Assembly (NCBI GenBank): GCA_018268715.1
Contig: JAFDVZ010000011.1
Span: 62,001-126,000, forward strand
Length of the DNA: 64,000 nucleotides
Direction: 5' to 3'
From: Acidobacteriota bacterium
Lineage (GTDB): Bacteria; Acidobacteriota; Terriglobia; Bryobacterales; Bryobacteraceae
Shown here: positions 38,000 to 46,035 of the stretch, piece after piece
Position numbering within the stretch: the stretch's first letter is position 1
Layout of the letters: every line of letters starts with the position of its first letter
Translations under genes and position numbers: made by a program
The notes under the pieces: generated by a model
Told to the model about the DNA's origin: nothing
Database searches by the model: none
Seen by the model: the letters and a program-made list of their open reading frames with translations, nothing else

Positions 38000-39181
38000 A
38001 TGCGATTCCCATTCCTGGCCGCCATCTACCGCAAGGAAATGCTGGATCTCATCCGTGACCGGCGCACGCTCATCAGCATGGTGGTCGTGCCGGTCTTCGT
38101 GTTCCCCATCATCATGTCCCTGATGGGCTTCGTCATCGGCGCCATGGAGGACAAGGCCGAGCGCGAATCGAAAACCCAGACCATCGGCCTGAAGGTGGCT
38201 AATCCCGCCGTCCGGGAGACGCTCTCCAAGGCCGGCCTGGTGGTGGCCGACAAGGACAACCTGCGGGCCCTGATCGAACAGAAGGCCATCGTCGCCGGCG
38301 TGGAGGAAGTCGCCGCGGCCGGCCAGGCTCCCGAGTTTCGCGTCTACTCGGACAACTCGAATCCTACCTCCGCCGCGGCCAGCGAGAAGGTCCGCGCCGC
38401 CCTGGCGGGGTTGAAGGAGGCGATCGTGCGCTCCAGCCTGCGCGCCTCCGGCGTTCCGGAAGCGGTGCTCACGCCGTTTTCCGTGGCCAAGGTGAACGTG
38501 GCGCCGCCGAAGAAGATGGCCGCCACCATGTGGGGCAGCATGCTCGGCTATCTGATGATCCTGCTGATGTTCTCGGGCGGCATGTACCCGGTGATCGACA
38601 TGACGGCGGGGGAGAAGGAGCGCCACACCCTCGAATCGTTCCTCGCCACGCCGGCCGGCCGCAATGAGATCGTCGTGGGCAAGATGCTCGCCGCCATGAC
38701 CGCCATCCTGATGACGGCCCTGCTCACGCTGACCAGCATCGTCGTCTCCATCCGCTCCAACCGGATCGGCGGCAATTCCGCCGAAGTCCGCCAGATGTTC
38801 AGCACCATCCCGCTCGACGCCGGCAACATCGGCCTGATTCTCGTGACGCTGCTGCCGTTGTGCGTTCTGGCGGCGGCCGTGATGATCGCCATCGCCATGT
38901 TCGCCCGCGGCTTCAAGGAAGGCACCAGCTACCTGACGCCCGTAATGCTGTTCGTCCTGTTCCCAGCGATGCTGGGCGGCATGCCGAACCTGGAGTTGAC
39001 GCCGGCGCTGGCCCTGATCCCGATTTTCAACGCCAGCCAGTTGATCCGGGGCATCATTCTCGGGGACTTCACCCGCGCCGCTTTCCTGGTGACCATGGCG
39101 GCGAACCTGGTCTACGCGACCATCGCCCTGGCCATCGCCAAGAACCGGTTTGAGACCGAGTCCGTGCTATTCCGCACCTGA
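38000..39181 (+). CDS. ABC-2 type permease, NatB-like
   Basis: A 393-residue inner-membrane protein with one TM helix near residues 27-47, a large extracytoplasmic loop of about 130 residues (containing the RVYSDNSNPTSAAASEKV region) and five further TM helices in the C-terminal half, including the conserved AGEKERHTLESFLATPAGRNEIVVGK segment of the ABC-2/NatB family. Strong ribosome-binding site TAGGAG before ATG. Together with the preceding ATPase it makes an exporter. Its stop lies 15 nt from that of the convergent lipase. Confidence 0.93.
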   Translation: MRFPFLAAIYRKEMLDLIRDRRTLISMVVVPVFVFPIIMSLMGFVIGAMEDKAERESKTQTIGLKVANPAVRETLSKAGLVVADKDNLRALIEQKAIVAGVEEVAAAGQAPEFRVYSDNSNPTSAAASEKVRAALAGLKEAIVRSSLRASGVPEAVLTPFSVAKVNVAPPKKMAATMWGSMLGYLMILLMFSGGMYPVIDMTAGEKERHTLESFLATPAGRNEIVVGKMLAAMTAILMTALLTLTSIVVSIRSNRIGGNSAEVRQMFSTIPLDAGNIGLILVTLLPLCVLAAAVMIAIAMFARGFKEGTSYLTPVMLFVLFPAMLGGMPNLELTPALALIPIFNASQLIRGIILGDFTRAAFLVTMAANLVYATIALAIAKNRFETESVLFRT

Positions 39182-39196
39182 TGCCGGCGTGTGGCG

Positions 39197-40006
39197 CTAC
39201 CTGCGGGAGCTGGCGGCGGCGACGCGATCGTGCGCCATCGCCAGCCGGTCCGCGATCAAGCCGTAGACGGTGGGATTAAACGCCAGGCCGATGTGCGTGC
39301 CGGGCACCTCGAAGTCGGTTTCGGGATCACCCGTCATGCAGTAGCGCCAGTCCACCACCCCGTCGCTGCGCGTATAGATGGCGGTCTCCATCACCGACGC
39401 TGGAAACGGCGACTTCAGCCGTTGCAGGAAGTCGCAGGTGCAACGGCCCGTGTAGCATTCCGGCAGCACGCCCCGTCCGTGCTGTTCCAGGATCTTGGCC
39501 CGCACCATGTTGGCGGCCTTCAGCACGCTCGGGTGAACCACCGTGCCGCGGAACGGAGATCCCATCGTGATCACCGACCCGATGTCCTTCGCCCGCTTGC
39601 CCGCCAACGACCGTGCGATGATCCCGCCCAGGCTGTGGCCGATCAGGTGGACCCGCCGCCCGGTGTCGCGCTTGGCCTTATTCAACGTTTCGGTGAGTGT
39701 CTTGCGGATGAGGAGGTTCGGACAATCGGCGTTCAGGCCGATCCCGGAGAAGTACGGCGTGTAGCCCATGCGCTTCAGCCACGCATGCATCTCGGTGAGG
39801 AACACATCCGTGCCCAGAAATCCGGGTATCAGAATCACTGCGGAGCCATCGCCGCGCGGCGCGCCCCACCCATAGAAAACCGGGCTTGCGCGCAGCAACA
39901 GGATCTCTACGCCAACCAGCGCCTCTTGCCAGATTTGAACATCTGGCGATGCCGTGTGATCCACCAGGGACTGACTCGGCAATACCGGCAACGCTTTCCC
40001 AGCCAT
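39197..40006 (-). CDS. Alpha/beta-hydrolase (lipase/triacylglycerol-type)
   Basis: A 269-residue alpha/beta hydrolase with oxyanion strand VILIPGFLGTD and nucleophile elbow GHSLGG (Ser125). The Asp and His of the triad are probably in the TRSDGVVDW and GTHIGLAFNP segments. The overall layout resembles class-I bacterial lipases or lecithin-cholesterol-acyltransferase-like enzymes. No leader is evident, so the protein may be cytosolic or use another export route. A TGTCAG-N10-CTGACA inverted repeat lies 68-89 nt upstream. Adjacent storage-lipid genes make a role in lipid turnover plausible but unproven. Confidence 0.85.
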   Translation of the reverse strand: MAGKALPVLPSQSLVDHTASPDVQIWQEALVGVEILLLRASPVFYGWGAPRGDGSAVILIPGFLGTDVFLTEMHAWLKRMGYTPYFSGIGLNADCPNLLIRKTLTETLNKAKRDTGRRVHLIGHSLGGIIARSLAGKRAKDIGSVITMGSPFRGTVVHPSVLKAANMVRAKILEQHGRGVLPECYTGRCTCDFLQRLKSPFPASVMETAIYTRSDGVVDWRYCMTGDPETDFEVPGTHIGLAFNPTVYGLIADRLAMAHDRVAAASSRR

Positions 40007-40073
40007 CGCTTCCAGTGCGCCTCACAGGGACTCGCCGGCCACTTGACTCACGTGGCGACACGTTTCAGGCCGG

Positions 40074-40095
40074 TGTCAGTAATCCGATTCTGACA
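40074..40095. promoter_or_regulatory. TGTCAG-N10-CTGACA inverted repeat upstream of the lipase gene
   Basis: Exact 6-bp arms (40074-40079, 40090-40095) separated by 10 nt, in the 171-bp gap before the lipase start. The spacing fits a dimeric regulator on one helix face. A low-stability hairpin at the end of the DGAT transcript is the alternative; there is no T-run. Confidence 0.3.
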
Positions 40096-40177
40096 TAAGA
40101 GAACGGCGTTTAGCTGCTGATTCTTTCTACATCCTCCCAGTTTCCACTCCGCTTTCCAGCGCCATCCCGGCCCGCAC

Positions 40178-41866
40178 TCACGAACCCGTCGATACCGCCT
40201 GAGCCGTCTCCGAGCCTGTTTCCTCAACAACTTCCACGGTCGCGGCGGCTTCCACGACCGGCTCCGCCACGGCGGCTTCGACGACCTCCGGCACCGCCTT
40301 CCCGTTGTTGCTTTCCGCGACAACCGCCTTCTTGGCCACGCGCGTCCGGACGGGCTTGGTCTTGGAGCCGGCGTCCACCTGCTTCGCCGCCTTCTTCGCG
40401 GCGGTCTTCGGTCGCACCGGCTTCTTCGGCTTTTCCTCGGCCTCCGGCGCCGGCTCGCTGGCTTCCGCCGTGGCGGCCGTCGCCCGGGCTCTCAGCAGGT
40501 GGAAGGAATCCACCAGCAGGTCCCTGACGCGGCTGATGTCGGGTATCGCGACCGCATCGCCCGCGAAGTTCACAAACAGCTTCCCGTTATAGCTTTCGAC
40601 GGCGCAGTTCATGCCCATCTCATTGCCGATCGGGACGTAGGGGTATGCGGTCAACAATTCGCGGCCCAGCATGTACAAAGGAAACTGCGGCCCCGGGACA
40701 TTCGTGCACACCATGTTCCACGGCGGCAGCGGCAGGTTGTTGCCCAGCATCCCGAAAGCGACCTGGAAAGGCGCGGGCGCGGTCCCCAACCACTTCGCCG
40801 TCAGCGTGATGACGTCCGCCACGTGTCCCCTCTTCAGGCTTTCGGTGATGCGGTGGACTTCGTGCAGTAGCCGCGCCGGGTCGGCGATATCAAGCGGAAT
40901 ATTGATAGGCAGGAAGGAGATGGAGTTGCCCATGCCGGGATTGATCACATCGCGTCGCAGGTTCACGGGCGCCATCAGCCGCAGCACGCGGTCCTGCATC
41001 GAATGACCGTGGAACTCGCAGTACCGGCGCACCGCCAGCGTCACAATCGTCAGCACCACGTCGTTCAACGTGCCGCCCAGTGCGTCCTTCAGAGCCTTCA
41101 CCTCGGGCAGGGGAAGTTCCGCCCAGGCGAACTGCCGCGGCCCGAGCACCGGCTTGTTGAACGGCAACCGCTCCACCGCGGTGAACGGCACGGCCCCGGG
41201 AAACTGGTCGAGCGAATCGATCGGCGGCTGGCCCAGCATCGCCTGCGCGACGTTCAAGGCCTCCGACTGCGCCGATAGAATTCGCGTCGTGAACTCCTCA
41301 TAGGCGTTCACCAGCGCGTCGACAAACCGCTTGCCCGTATCCGGCAGCGGCGGCGCGTCGAACGGCGGCGCCTTGGGCAGTTTAGGGGGATTCCGTGTCT
41401 GGTCGAACAGGATGTTCATCAGCGCCACGCCCGCGATTCCGTCCACCAGGCAGTGGTGCACGCGGATCATAATGGCGCTTCGATGGCCCTTCAGCCCGTC
41501 CACCAGCAAGACGTCCCACAGCGGACGGTTCCGGTCCATGATCTTGGCGAAATGCTCGCCCGCCAGCGTCTCTAACTCATGATCCGTGCCGTGCTTCAAC
41601 CGCGCGTGGCTGAAATGGCGGTCGATCTGGAAATCCGGATCCCATTCCCAGGTCGGCAATCCGATGTGCAGAGGAGGAAACACCAGCCGCTGGCGATACC
41701 GGGGGATGAGGGGCAGCTTCGCCTCCACCAGGGCCTTCAGGCGGTCCATCGCGATGGGACCGTCGAAAACGCCGACGCTTCCAATGTGCATCGGCATTTC
41801 CTTCTTTTCGAGGTAAACGAACAGAGCGTCAAGGGGCGACAGGTGGTCGCCGGCCGAGTTCGACAT
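40178..41866 (-). CDS. Wax ester synthase / diacylglycerol acyltransferase with Lys/Pro-rich tail
   Basis: A 562-residue enzyme that esterifies fatty alcohols or diacylglycerol with acyl-CoA to form storage wax or triacylglycerol. The active-site motif HHCLVDG (His137, His138, Asp142) and the PLWDVL, NDVVL, and CTNVPGP-type blocks are intact; the normal catalytic part ends near residue 460. The remaining about 100 residues are disordered, with a KKPVRPKTAAKKAAKQ basic part and then an acidic Val/Glu-rich end, not typical for this family. The basic motif recurs in the phasin-like protein upstream. GAGGAG precedes the ATG, TATGAT lies farther up. Confidence 0.93.
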   Translation of the reverse strand: MSNSAGDHLSPLDALFVYLEKKEMPMHIGSVGVFDGPIAMDRLKALVEAKLPLIPRYRQRLVFPPLHIGLPTWEWDPDFQIDRHFSHARLKHGTDHELETLAGEHFAKIMDRNRPLWDVLLVDGLKGHRSAIMIRVHHCLVDGIAGVALMNILFDQTRNPPKLPKAPPFDAPPLPDTGKRFVDALVNAYEEFTTRILSAQSEALNVAQAMLGQPPIDSLDQFPGAVPFTAVERLPFNKPVLGPRQFAWAELPLPEVKALKDALGGTLNDVVLTIVTLAVRRYCEFHGHSMQDRVLRLMAPVNLRRDVINPGMGNSISFLPINIPLDIADPARLLHEVHRITESLKRGHVADVITLTAKWLGTAPAPFQVAFGMLGNNLPLPPWNMVCTNVPGPQFPLYMLGRELLTAYPYVPIGNEMGMNCAVESYNGKLFVNFAGDAVAIPDISRVRDLLVDSFHLLRARATAATAEASEPAPEAEEKPKKPVRPKTAAKKAAKQVDAGSKTKPVRTRVAKKAVVAESNNGKAVPEVVEAAVAEPVVEAAATVEVVEETGSETAQAVSTGS

Positions 41867-42062
41867 GGCTGGGCTCCTCTACGATTTGATCATACGGCCC
41901 AGGCGAGTGCGCCGCTCGGTGACGGGCAGGGAGGGACGCTCCCGGAGGGCGGGCGCACCGCCGCAAGCTTCGCGGACTAACGGACCTTTTTAACCCAAAA
42001 TGGCCGCGAAGTAAACCCTCCAGGAGCGATTTTTCCAATTCAGGCTTGCGCCCGCCGACGGC

Positions 42063-42980
42063 TTACGCCGGCTGAACCTGCTTGGTCAGGCGTGGACGCA
42101 CCGGACGCTTGGCGCGCGGCGCCTCTTCCTCGGCGGCTTCGCGGGCCTGCGCGCGGCGCGGCCGCATCACGACATCCAGAAGAGCCTTCTGGGCCGTGAC
42201 GAAGCTGTCCACCGTGTCGCGGGTGAAGCCGGCTGCGTTGAACTTCGGCGTGGGCGTCAGCACCTCCACCGCCCGGCGGGCGGCCTTGATGTTGATTTCC
42301 GACTGGCTGCCGGCCACGTCGAGCAGTTTCTTCTGCGCTTCAATGAAGGCGTCGGAAGCCTGGCGGGCGATCTCGGTCAGCGCCGTGGCGTCCCTCGGTT
42401 CGCCTTCCTCGCCCTCGGCCACGCGGGTCACTTCGTTGGCCACCATGTCGAGGAACTTCTTCTGCGCCCGCACGAACGTGTCGATGGCCTCGCGAGCCAC
42501 TTCCCCGCCCGACTTGCCGGCGAACTCCTCGCCCGACTTGGCGGCTTCCACCACCGCCTTGGCCTGGCGCGACGCCGTGGCCAGGAAGTGTTGCTGCATC
42601 TCGATCAGCGTATCCACGCTCTTGCCGAATACATCGGCGATCGCGGTCGCCGTCTTCGAGAATCCCACCCGGTCCTTCACTCCGCCCACCAGCAGTTCGG
42701 TCTGCGATTGCGCCAGATTCAGCACGATCCGCTGGGCTTCGATGAAGTTCGAGGTGGCCTCGCCGGCGAGTTCCGTCAGCGAGAATTCCGACTCGGGGAC
42801 CTTCCACGACAACACGTCGCGCACCGCATTGATGGTGAGCGAATTTTGCCTCATAACCAGGTCCAGCAGGATGCGCTGGGTGGCGAAAAAGCTCTCAGTG
42901 CCCTGCTGCACCAGCCCGGACACCATTTCGAGCGCGGACGACGCCTGCGTCTTCGTCGCGGTTCGGCCTGCTACTGGCAT
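42063..42980 (-). CDS. Phasin-like granule-associated protein with six repeats
   Basis: A 305-residue helical protein from ATG 42980 (AAGGAGAG ribosome-binding site). Six repeats of about 43-48 residues each contain an F-x-x-AQ-(K/R)-x-x-L-(D/N) core, starting near residues 30, 77, 123, 167, 210 and 258. This is the amphipathic helix pattern of phasins that coat polyhydroxyalkanoate or lipid granules, but ordinary phasins have one or two units. The C-terminus is basic (KRPVRPRLTKQ). Divergent from phaR, with a near-consensus promoter and a PhaR-type palindrome before it. Longer upstream frame is rejected because it runs through the promoter. Confidence 0.75.
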   Translation of the reverse strand: MPVAGRTATKTQASSALEMVSGLVQQGTESFFATQRILLDLVMRQNSLTINAVRDVLSWKVPESEFSLTELAGEATSNFIEAQRIVLNLAQSQTELLVGGVKDRVGFSKTATAIADVFGKSVDTLIEMQQHFLATASRQAKAVVEAAKSGEEFAGKSGGEVAREAIDTFVRAQKKFLDMVANEVTRVAEGEEGEPRDATALTEIARQASDAFIEAQKKLLDVAGSQSEINIKAARRAVEVLTPTPKFNAAGFTRDTVDSFVTAQKALLDVVMRPRRAQAREAAEEEAPRAKRPVRPRLTKQVQPA

Positions 42981-42996
42981 AGTCTCTCCTTCGTTT

Positions 42997-43011
42997 TGCT
43001 GCAATGCAGCA
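42997..43011. promoter_or_regulatory. PhaR-type operator 1, 15-bp perfect palindrome
   Basis: TGCTGCAATGCAGCA is a perfect palindrome about the A at 43004 and contains CTGC-N3-GCAG, the kind of site described for PhaR of Rhodobacter and related PHA regulators. It lies just after the expected transcription start of the phasin gene (-10 at 43021-43026), where a bound protein would block elongation. Confidence 0.75.
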
Positions 43012-43020
43012 TCCAGCCTG

Positions 43021-43049
43021 AGTATAGGCCTGCGTGGAGAATGTGTCAA
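43021..43049 (-). promoter_or_regulatory. Sigma70-type promoter of the phasin gene
   Basis: Minus-strand -35 TTGACA (43044-43049) and -10 TATACT (43021-43026) are separated by exactly 17 bp. This is the best consensus promoter in the window. It gives a leader of about 34 nt containing the palindrome and the ribosome-binding site. Confidence 0.8.
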
Positions 43050-43055
43050 TATGAA

Positions 43056-43070
43056 TTGTGCATTGCAGCA
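43056..43070. promoter_or_regulatory. PhaR-type operator 2, imperfect palindrome
   Basis: TTGTGCATTGCAGCA matches the perfect palindrome of operator 1 except at two outer bases in the left arm; it keeps TGC-N3-GCAG. Its centre is 59 bp from that of operator 1 and it lies 14-28 nt before the phaR start, suggesting autoregulation. Confidence 0.65.
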
Positions 43071-43083
43071 TGAGGGCCGGCCG

Positions 43084-43626
43084 ATGAAGACCGAAACGGT
43101 GACCATCCGCAAGTACGGCAACCGCCGCCTGTACGACACCTCCTCCAGCCGCTACGTCAACCTGGAGGACATCGCCGGACTCATCCGCAAGGGTGCCGAC
43201 GTCAAGGTGGTGGACGCCCGCAGCGGCGAGGATCTGACACGCGTGGTGCTCACCCAGATCATCACCGAGGATGTGAAGGGCCAGCCCTCCGGCCTCCCGC
43301 TCGAACTGCTCAAACAGATCATCCTCGCCTCCGACCACGCCCGCCAGGAGTTCCTCGCCTGGTATCTGCGGACCACCTTCGAGACGTATCACAAGGTGCA
43401 GGAATCGTTCCAAAGCCGCCTCACCGACGTCGGTTCGGCCGCCTTCGCGCCCTTGCAGAGAATCGGCGGCATGATCGCCAGCGCGCTCGCGCCCCAGGAA
43501 GGCCAGCCCTCCGGCGAGGTGGAGCAACTCCGCCGGCGCGTGGCCGAACTCGAGGCCGAACTGCGCTCCCGCCCGACTCCGAAACCCGCCCGGAAGTCGC
43601 CCGGCAAGCGCCCGCGCGCCCAGTAG
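43084..43626 (+). CDS. phaR: Polyhydroxyalkanoate synthesis regulator PhaR
   Basis: A 180-residue regulator. The N-terminal DNA-binding domain has the family signature TVTIRKYGNRRLYDTSSSRYVNL and LTQIITEDVK; the central helical part and the Lys/Arg/Pro-rich C-terminus follow. In PHA producers PhaR represses phasin genes and its own gene until granules bind it. ATG 43084 is preferred; ATG 43051 would add eleven residues but would place operator 2 inside the coding region. GAGGG lies 9-13 nt upstream. No PHA synthase lies in the window, so the storage polymer could be PHA elsewhere or wax/TAG. Confidence 0.93.
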   Translation: MKTETVTIRKYGNRRLYDTSSSRYVNLEDIAGLIRKGADVKVVDARSGEDLTRVVLTQIITEDVKGQPSGLPLELLKQIILASDHARQEFLAWYLRTTFETYHKVQESFQSRLTDVGSAAFAPLQRIGGMIASALAPQEGQPSGEVEQLRRRVAELEAELRSRPTPKPARKSPGKRPRAQ

Positions 43627-43646
43627 CCTGCTCCCTTCCGGCGTGC

Positions 43647-43652
43647 TACTCT
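43647..43652 (+). promoter_or_regulatory. Candidate -10 element of the DinB-like gene
   Basis: TACTCT ends 6 nt before the ATG at 43659 in a 32-bp gap after phaR; no ribosome-binding site is seen. Confidence 0.3.
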
Positions 43653-43658
43653 CTTGCG

Positions 43659-44135
43659 ATGAACCGATATGCTGCCTGCCTCGGAGACGCCGACCCCCTC
43701 GTGGTGATCGCCCATACTCCCGCGCGCATCGCCGAACTTGTGTCGAAGTGGGGTCCCGGCGCCGGCGAACGTTCCCTCGGCCCCGGCAAATGGACCGTCC
43801 GCGAGATCATCTCGCACCTCGCCGACTGCGATCTGGCCTTCGGCTTCCGGTTGCGCCAGGCCCTTGCCGAACCTCACTTCACCGTCCAGCCGTTTGACCA
43901 GGATCTTTGGGGCGCCCGCTACGCCGTCTACGATCTGCACTCCGCCATGGTCGCCTTCAGCGCCTTCCGCAACTGGAACCGGCGTCTGATCGACAGCGCC
44001 ACGCCGGAAGACAACGCCCGGCCCGTCCGACACCCCGAAATGGGCGAAATGACGTTCCGCACGCTGGTGGAAATCATGGCCGGCCACGACCTCAACCACC
44101 TCGCCCAGTTCGAAAAGATGGACGCCGCGGGGTGA
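43659..44135 (+). CDS. DinB/YfiT-like metal-binding protein
   Basis: A 158-residue four-helix-bundle protein of the DinB_2 type. Residues likely to bind a metal ion are in HLADCD (after helix 1-2) and in HDLNHLAQFE near the C-terminus, spaced as in the YfiT/DinB thiol-transferase-like family. Family members use low-molecular-weight thiols or act in detoxification; the reaction here is unknown. The WTVREIISHLADCD segment is the most conserved. Monocistronic, convergent with the NTF2-like gene (19-nt gap). Confidence 0.88.
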   Translation: MNRYAACLGDADPLVVIAHTPARIAELVSKWGPGAGERSLGPGKWTVREIISHLADCDLAFGFRLRQALAEPHFTVQPFDQDLWGARYAVYDLHSAMVAFSAFRNWNRRLIDSATPEDNARPVRHPEMGEMTFRTLVEIMAGHDLNHLAQFEKMDAAG

Positions 44136-44154
44136 CGGCGGACCGCTAACCGTC

Positions 44155-44640
44155 CTACTTCACGCCTGGAGGCGCCGGAGCGTGATCGTAACTGATGGCG
44201 CGGGTCATCTTCCAGACCCCGCCGTCATTACGCCACAACGTGATGAACTTGCCCTCGCCCACCCCGTCCTCGGGATGCCCGGGATGGTGGAATCGGTGGA
44301 CGCCGATCTCCACCGCGCCGTAGCCCTTCAGCGGATGGGCTTCGAGCGTCCCCGGCACAAGGCTCCGCTCCACCTTTCCGCAGATGTTCTGCTGGATGGC
44401 GGCAAGGAACGGAGCCTTGCCGGCCGACAACCCGGTCTGGTCGTGATAGAACTCGAGGTCGTCCGCCGTCATCGCGCCCAACGTCTTCAAATCACAGCGG
44501 TTGTAGGCGTCAAACAGCTTCTTGTCCAGCGCCTCCACCGTCTGCAATAGAGCATCGGTTGGTGGCTTCGTTTGGGCGTGGGCCGCAGCTCCGCCCAGCG
44601 CCAGGGCGGCGAGTGAAAAGGAAATCAAGGGTCGAATCAT
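44155..44640 (-). CDS. Exported NTF2-like (DUF4440) protein
   Basis: A 161-residue protein from ATG 44640 with a Sec leader of 22 residues ending in AAAHAQ. The rest is one SnoaL/NTF2 cone-fold domain (LDKKLFDAYNRCDLKTLGAM, EFYHDQTG, then HRFHHPGHPED, and VGEGKFITLWRNDGGVWKM). Such secreted single-domain proteins are common in Acidobacteria and are usually of unknown function, often bound to small molecules. The gene is divergent from the peroxiredoxin gene (123-bp gap). Confidence 0.87.
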   Translation of the reverse strand: MIRPLISFSLAALALGGAAAHAQTKPPTDALLQTVEALDKKLFDAYNRCDLKTLGAMTADDLEFYHDQTGLSAGKAPFLAAIQQNICGKVERSLVPGTLEAHPLKGYGAVEIGVHRFHHPGHPEDGVGEGKFITLWRNDGGVWKMTRAISYDHAPAPPGVK

Positions 44641-44763
44641 GCCTGGATCGGCCTGCTGGGAGGCCACCATGGAGTACGGGCGTCGGGCCCCGCATGTTCC
44701 CGTGAGTATTGTCCGCTGGTCATATGATATGCTGCGAACACGCCATTTAGAGGAGGCAAACTG

Positions 44764-45348
44764 ATGAAGATTTTTACCGCGCCAATCGTGTGCGCCGTGT
44801 TGGCGGCACTGCCCGCCGCGGCCGCTCTCAAGCCCGCTGACGCCGCCCCGGATTTCGCTACGCCCGCGTCGCTCGCCGGCAAGGAGTTTCGCTTTTCCCT
44901 GAAGGCCGCGCTCAAGAAAGGTCCGGTGGTCGTCTATTTCTACCCGTCGGCCTACACCAAGGGCTGCGACCTGGAAGCCCACACGTTCGCCGTCGAGAAG
45001 GATAAGTTCGACGCCGCCGGCGCGACCATCATCGGCGTGTCGGCCGATAGCGTCGCCCGCCTGAACGTCTTCTCCGCCGATCCCGAATACTGCGCCGGGA
45101 AGTTCCCGGTGGCCTCCGACCCCGACGGCAAAATCGCGGAATCCTATCAGTTGAAGGTGGGCGCGGCGCGCGCCGGCGCCAAGGACGTCCGCGGCGCCGA
45201 CATCGACCACGGCTTCATCGAGCGGGTCACCTACGTCATTGGCAAGAACCACAAGATCGTGGCTACGCTGTCATCGGCCGAAGACAAGATCTCGCCCGAC
45301 CAGCACGTGCACAAGGCGCTCGAAATCGTCCAGAAGCTCCACAAGTAG
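44764..45348 (+). CDS. Exported peroxiredoxin, BCP/PrxQ-like
   Basis: A 194-residue protein with a Sec leader (MKIFTAPIVCAVLAALPAAAA). The thioredoxin-fold domain has the peroxidatic motif YFYPSAYTKGC, with Cys68 and the preceding Thr65 in T-x-x-C; a second Cys (110, in PEYC) may resolve the sulfenic acid. The enzyme reduces peroxides in the periplasm with an unidentified thiol partner. A strong ribosome-binding site GAGGAGG and TATGAT about 30 nt upstream mark the promoter. The convergent unknown gene ends 6 nt away. Confidence 0.92.
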   Translation: MKIFTAPIVCAVLAALPAAAALKPADAAPDFATPASLAGKEFRFSLKAALKKGPVVVYFYPSAYTKGCDLEAHTFAVEKDKFDAAGATIIGVSADSVARLNVFSADPEYCAGKFPVASDPDGKIAESYQLKVGAARAGAKDVRGADIDHGFIERVTYVIGKNHKIVATLSSAEDKISPDQHVHKALEIVQKLHK

Positions 45349-45354
45349 CCGGCC

Positions 45355-46035
45355 TCAGGCGTCCCCCAGCGCGCGGTCCAGGATCCTGCGCAAGCCCTCC
45401 AGCCCGGTCGGAACCGGCTCGTTTCCCGCCGTCCGACCGGCGCTCTCCCAATCGCCCTCGAGCAATTCCTCCACCCACCCGGGCAGGTCCGCGTCCGCAC
45501 CCCGGCCGAGCGACTCCGCCAACTGAGTGATCTCATCCATTTCGAAGCCTCCATCGGAATCCCATCGCGACGCCGGCAGGTGCGCGGTCCAGGCCCGGTT
45601 GTAGAGTTCGAGAAAGTGGAGGCTCCACTCAAAAGCCCGTCGCGCCGCGCGAGGATGCGCCGCCGCCAGCGCCTCCCCCACCTCCCTCCACTCCGCGCCC
45701 AGGTCGCGATCGGCGAAATGCCCCTGCCCGACGAAGCGCGCCGCCAGCGCCGAATGCCGGACCGGGACGTCAAATCGCTCCGGAACGGGGACGAAATCGG
45801 GATGCGCCTCCACAGGGTGGCCCGGCCGCGGCAGGTCGTAGTTATCCAGGGCGTACAGCTTCTCGGTCAGCCGCCGGTGCGCGGTCATGCGCCGTTCGTT
45901 CTCCTCGGCCGAATCGAGCAGTTCGCCGGGTGGAAACAGCGCGGCCCGCGCCTTATGATAGTGCGCGCCCGCGCCCGGTTGGTTGGCGAAGAACAGCGCG
46001 TCGCCCGCCAGCTCCTCCCGCTCGGCGTCGTTCAT
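45355..46035 (-). CDS. Hypothetical protein coupled to a sialate O-acetylesterase-like gene
   Basis: A 226-residue protein without leader, starting at ATG 46035, whose A overlaps the TGA of the upstream esterase (TGATG). It is mostly helical: MNDAEREELAGDALFFAN, HYHKARAALFPPGEL, LYALDNYDLPRPGHP, then the Trp-rich LHFLELYNRAWTAHLP. No domain is recognised. Translational coupling to an exported esterase in an apparent polysaccharide operon suggests a linked role, but its cytosolic look does not tell which. Confidence 0.7.
   Translation of the reverse strand: MNDAEREELAGDALFFANQPGAGAHYHKARAALFPPGELLDSAEENERRMTAHRRLTEKLYALDNYDLPRPGHPVEAHPDFVPVPERFDVPVRHSALAARFVGQGHFADRDLGAEWREVGEALAAAHPRAARRAFEWSLHFLELYNRAWTAHLPASRWDSDGGFEMDEITQLAESLGRGADADLPGWVEELLEGDWESAGRTAGNEPVPTGLEGLRRILDRALGDA

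Noticed and set aside
41829-42038. 69-codon minus-strand frame before the DGAT gene
   Set aside because: It overlaps the DGAT start in another frame, is Arg/Pro-rich and lacks family features.
42980-43139. 53-codon N-terminal extension of the phasin-like frame
   Set aside because: It runs through the consensus promoter and both PhaR-type sites; ATG 42980 has a strong ribosome-binding site.
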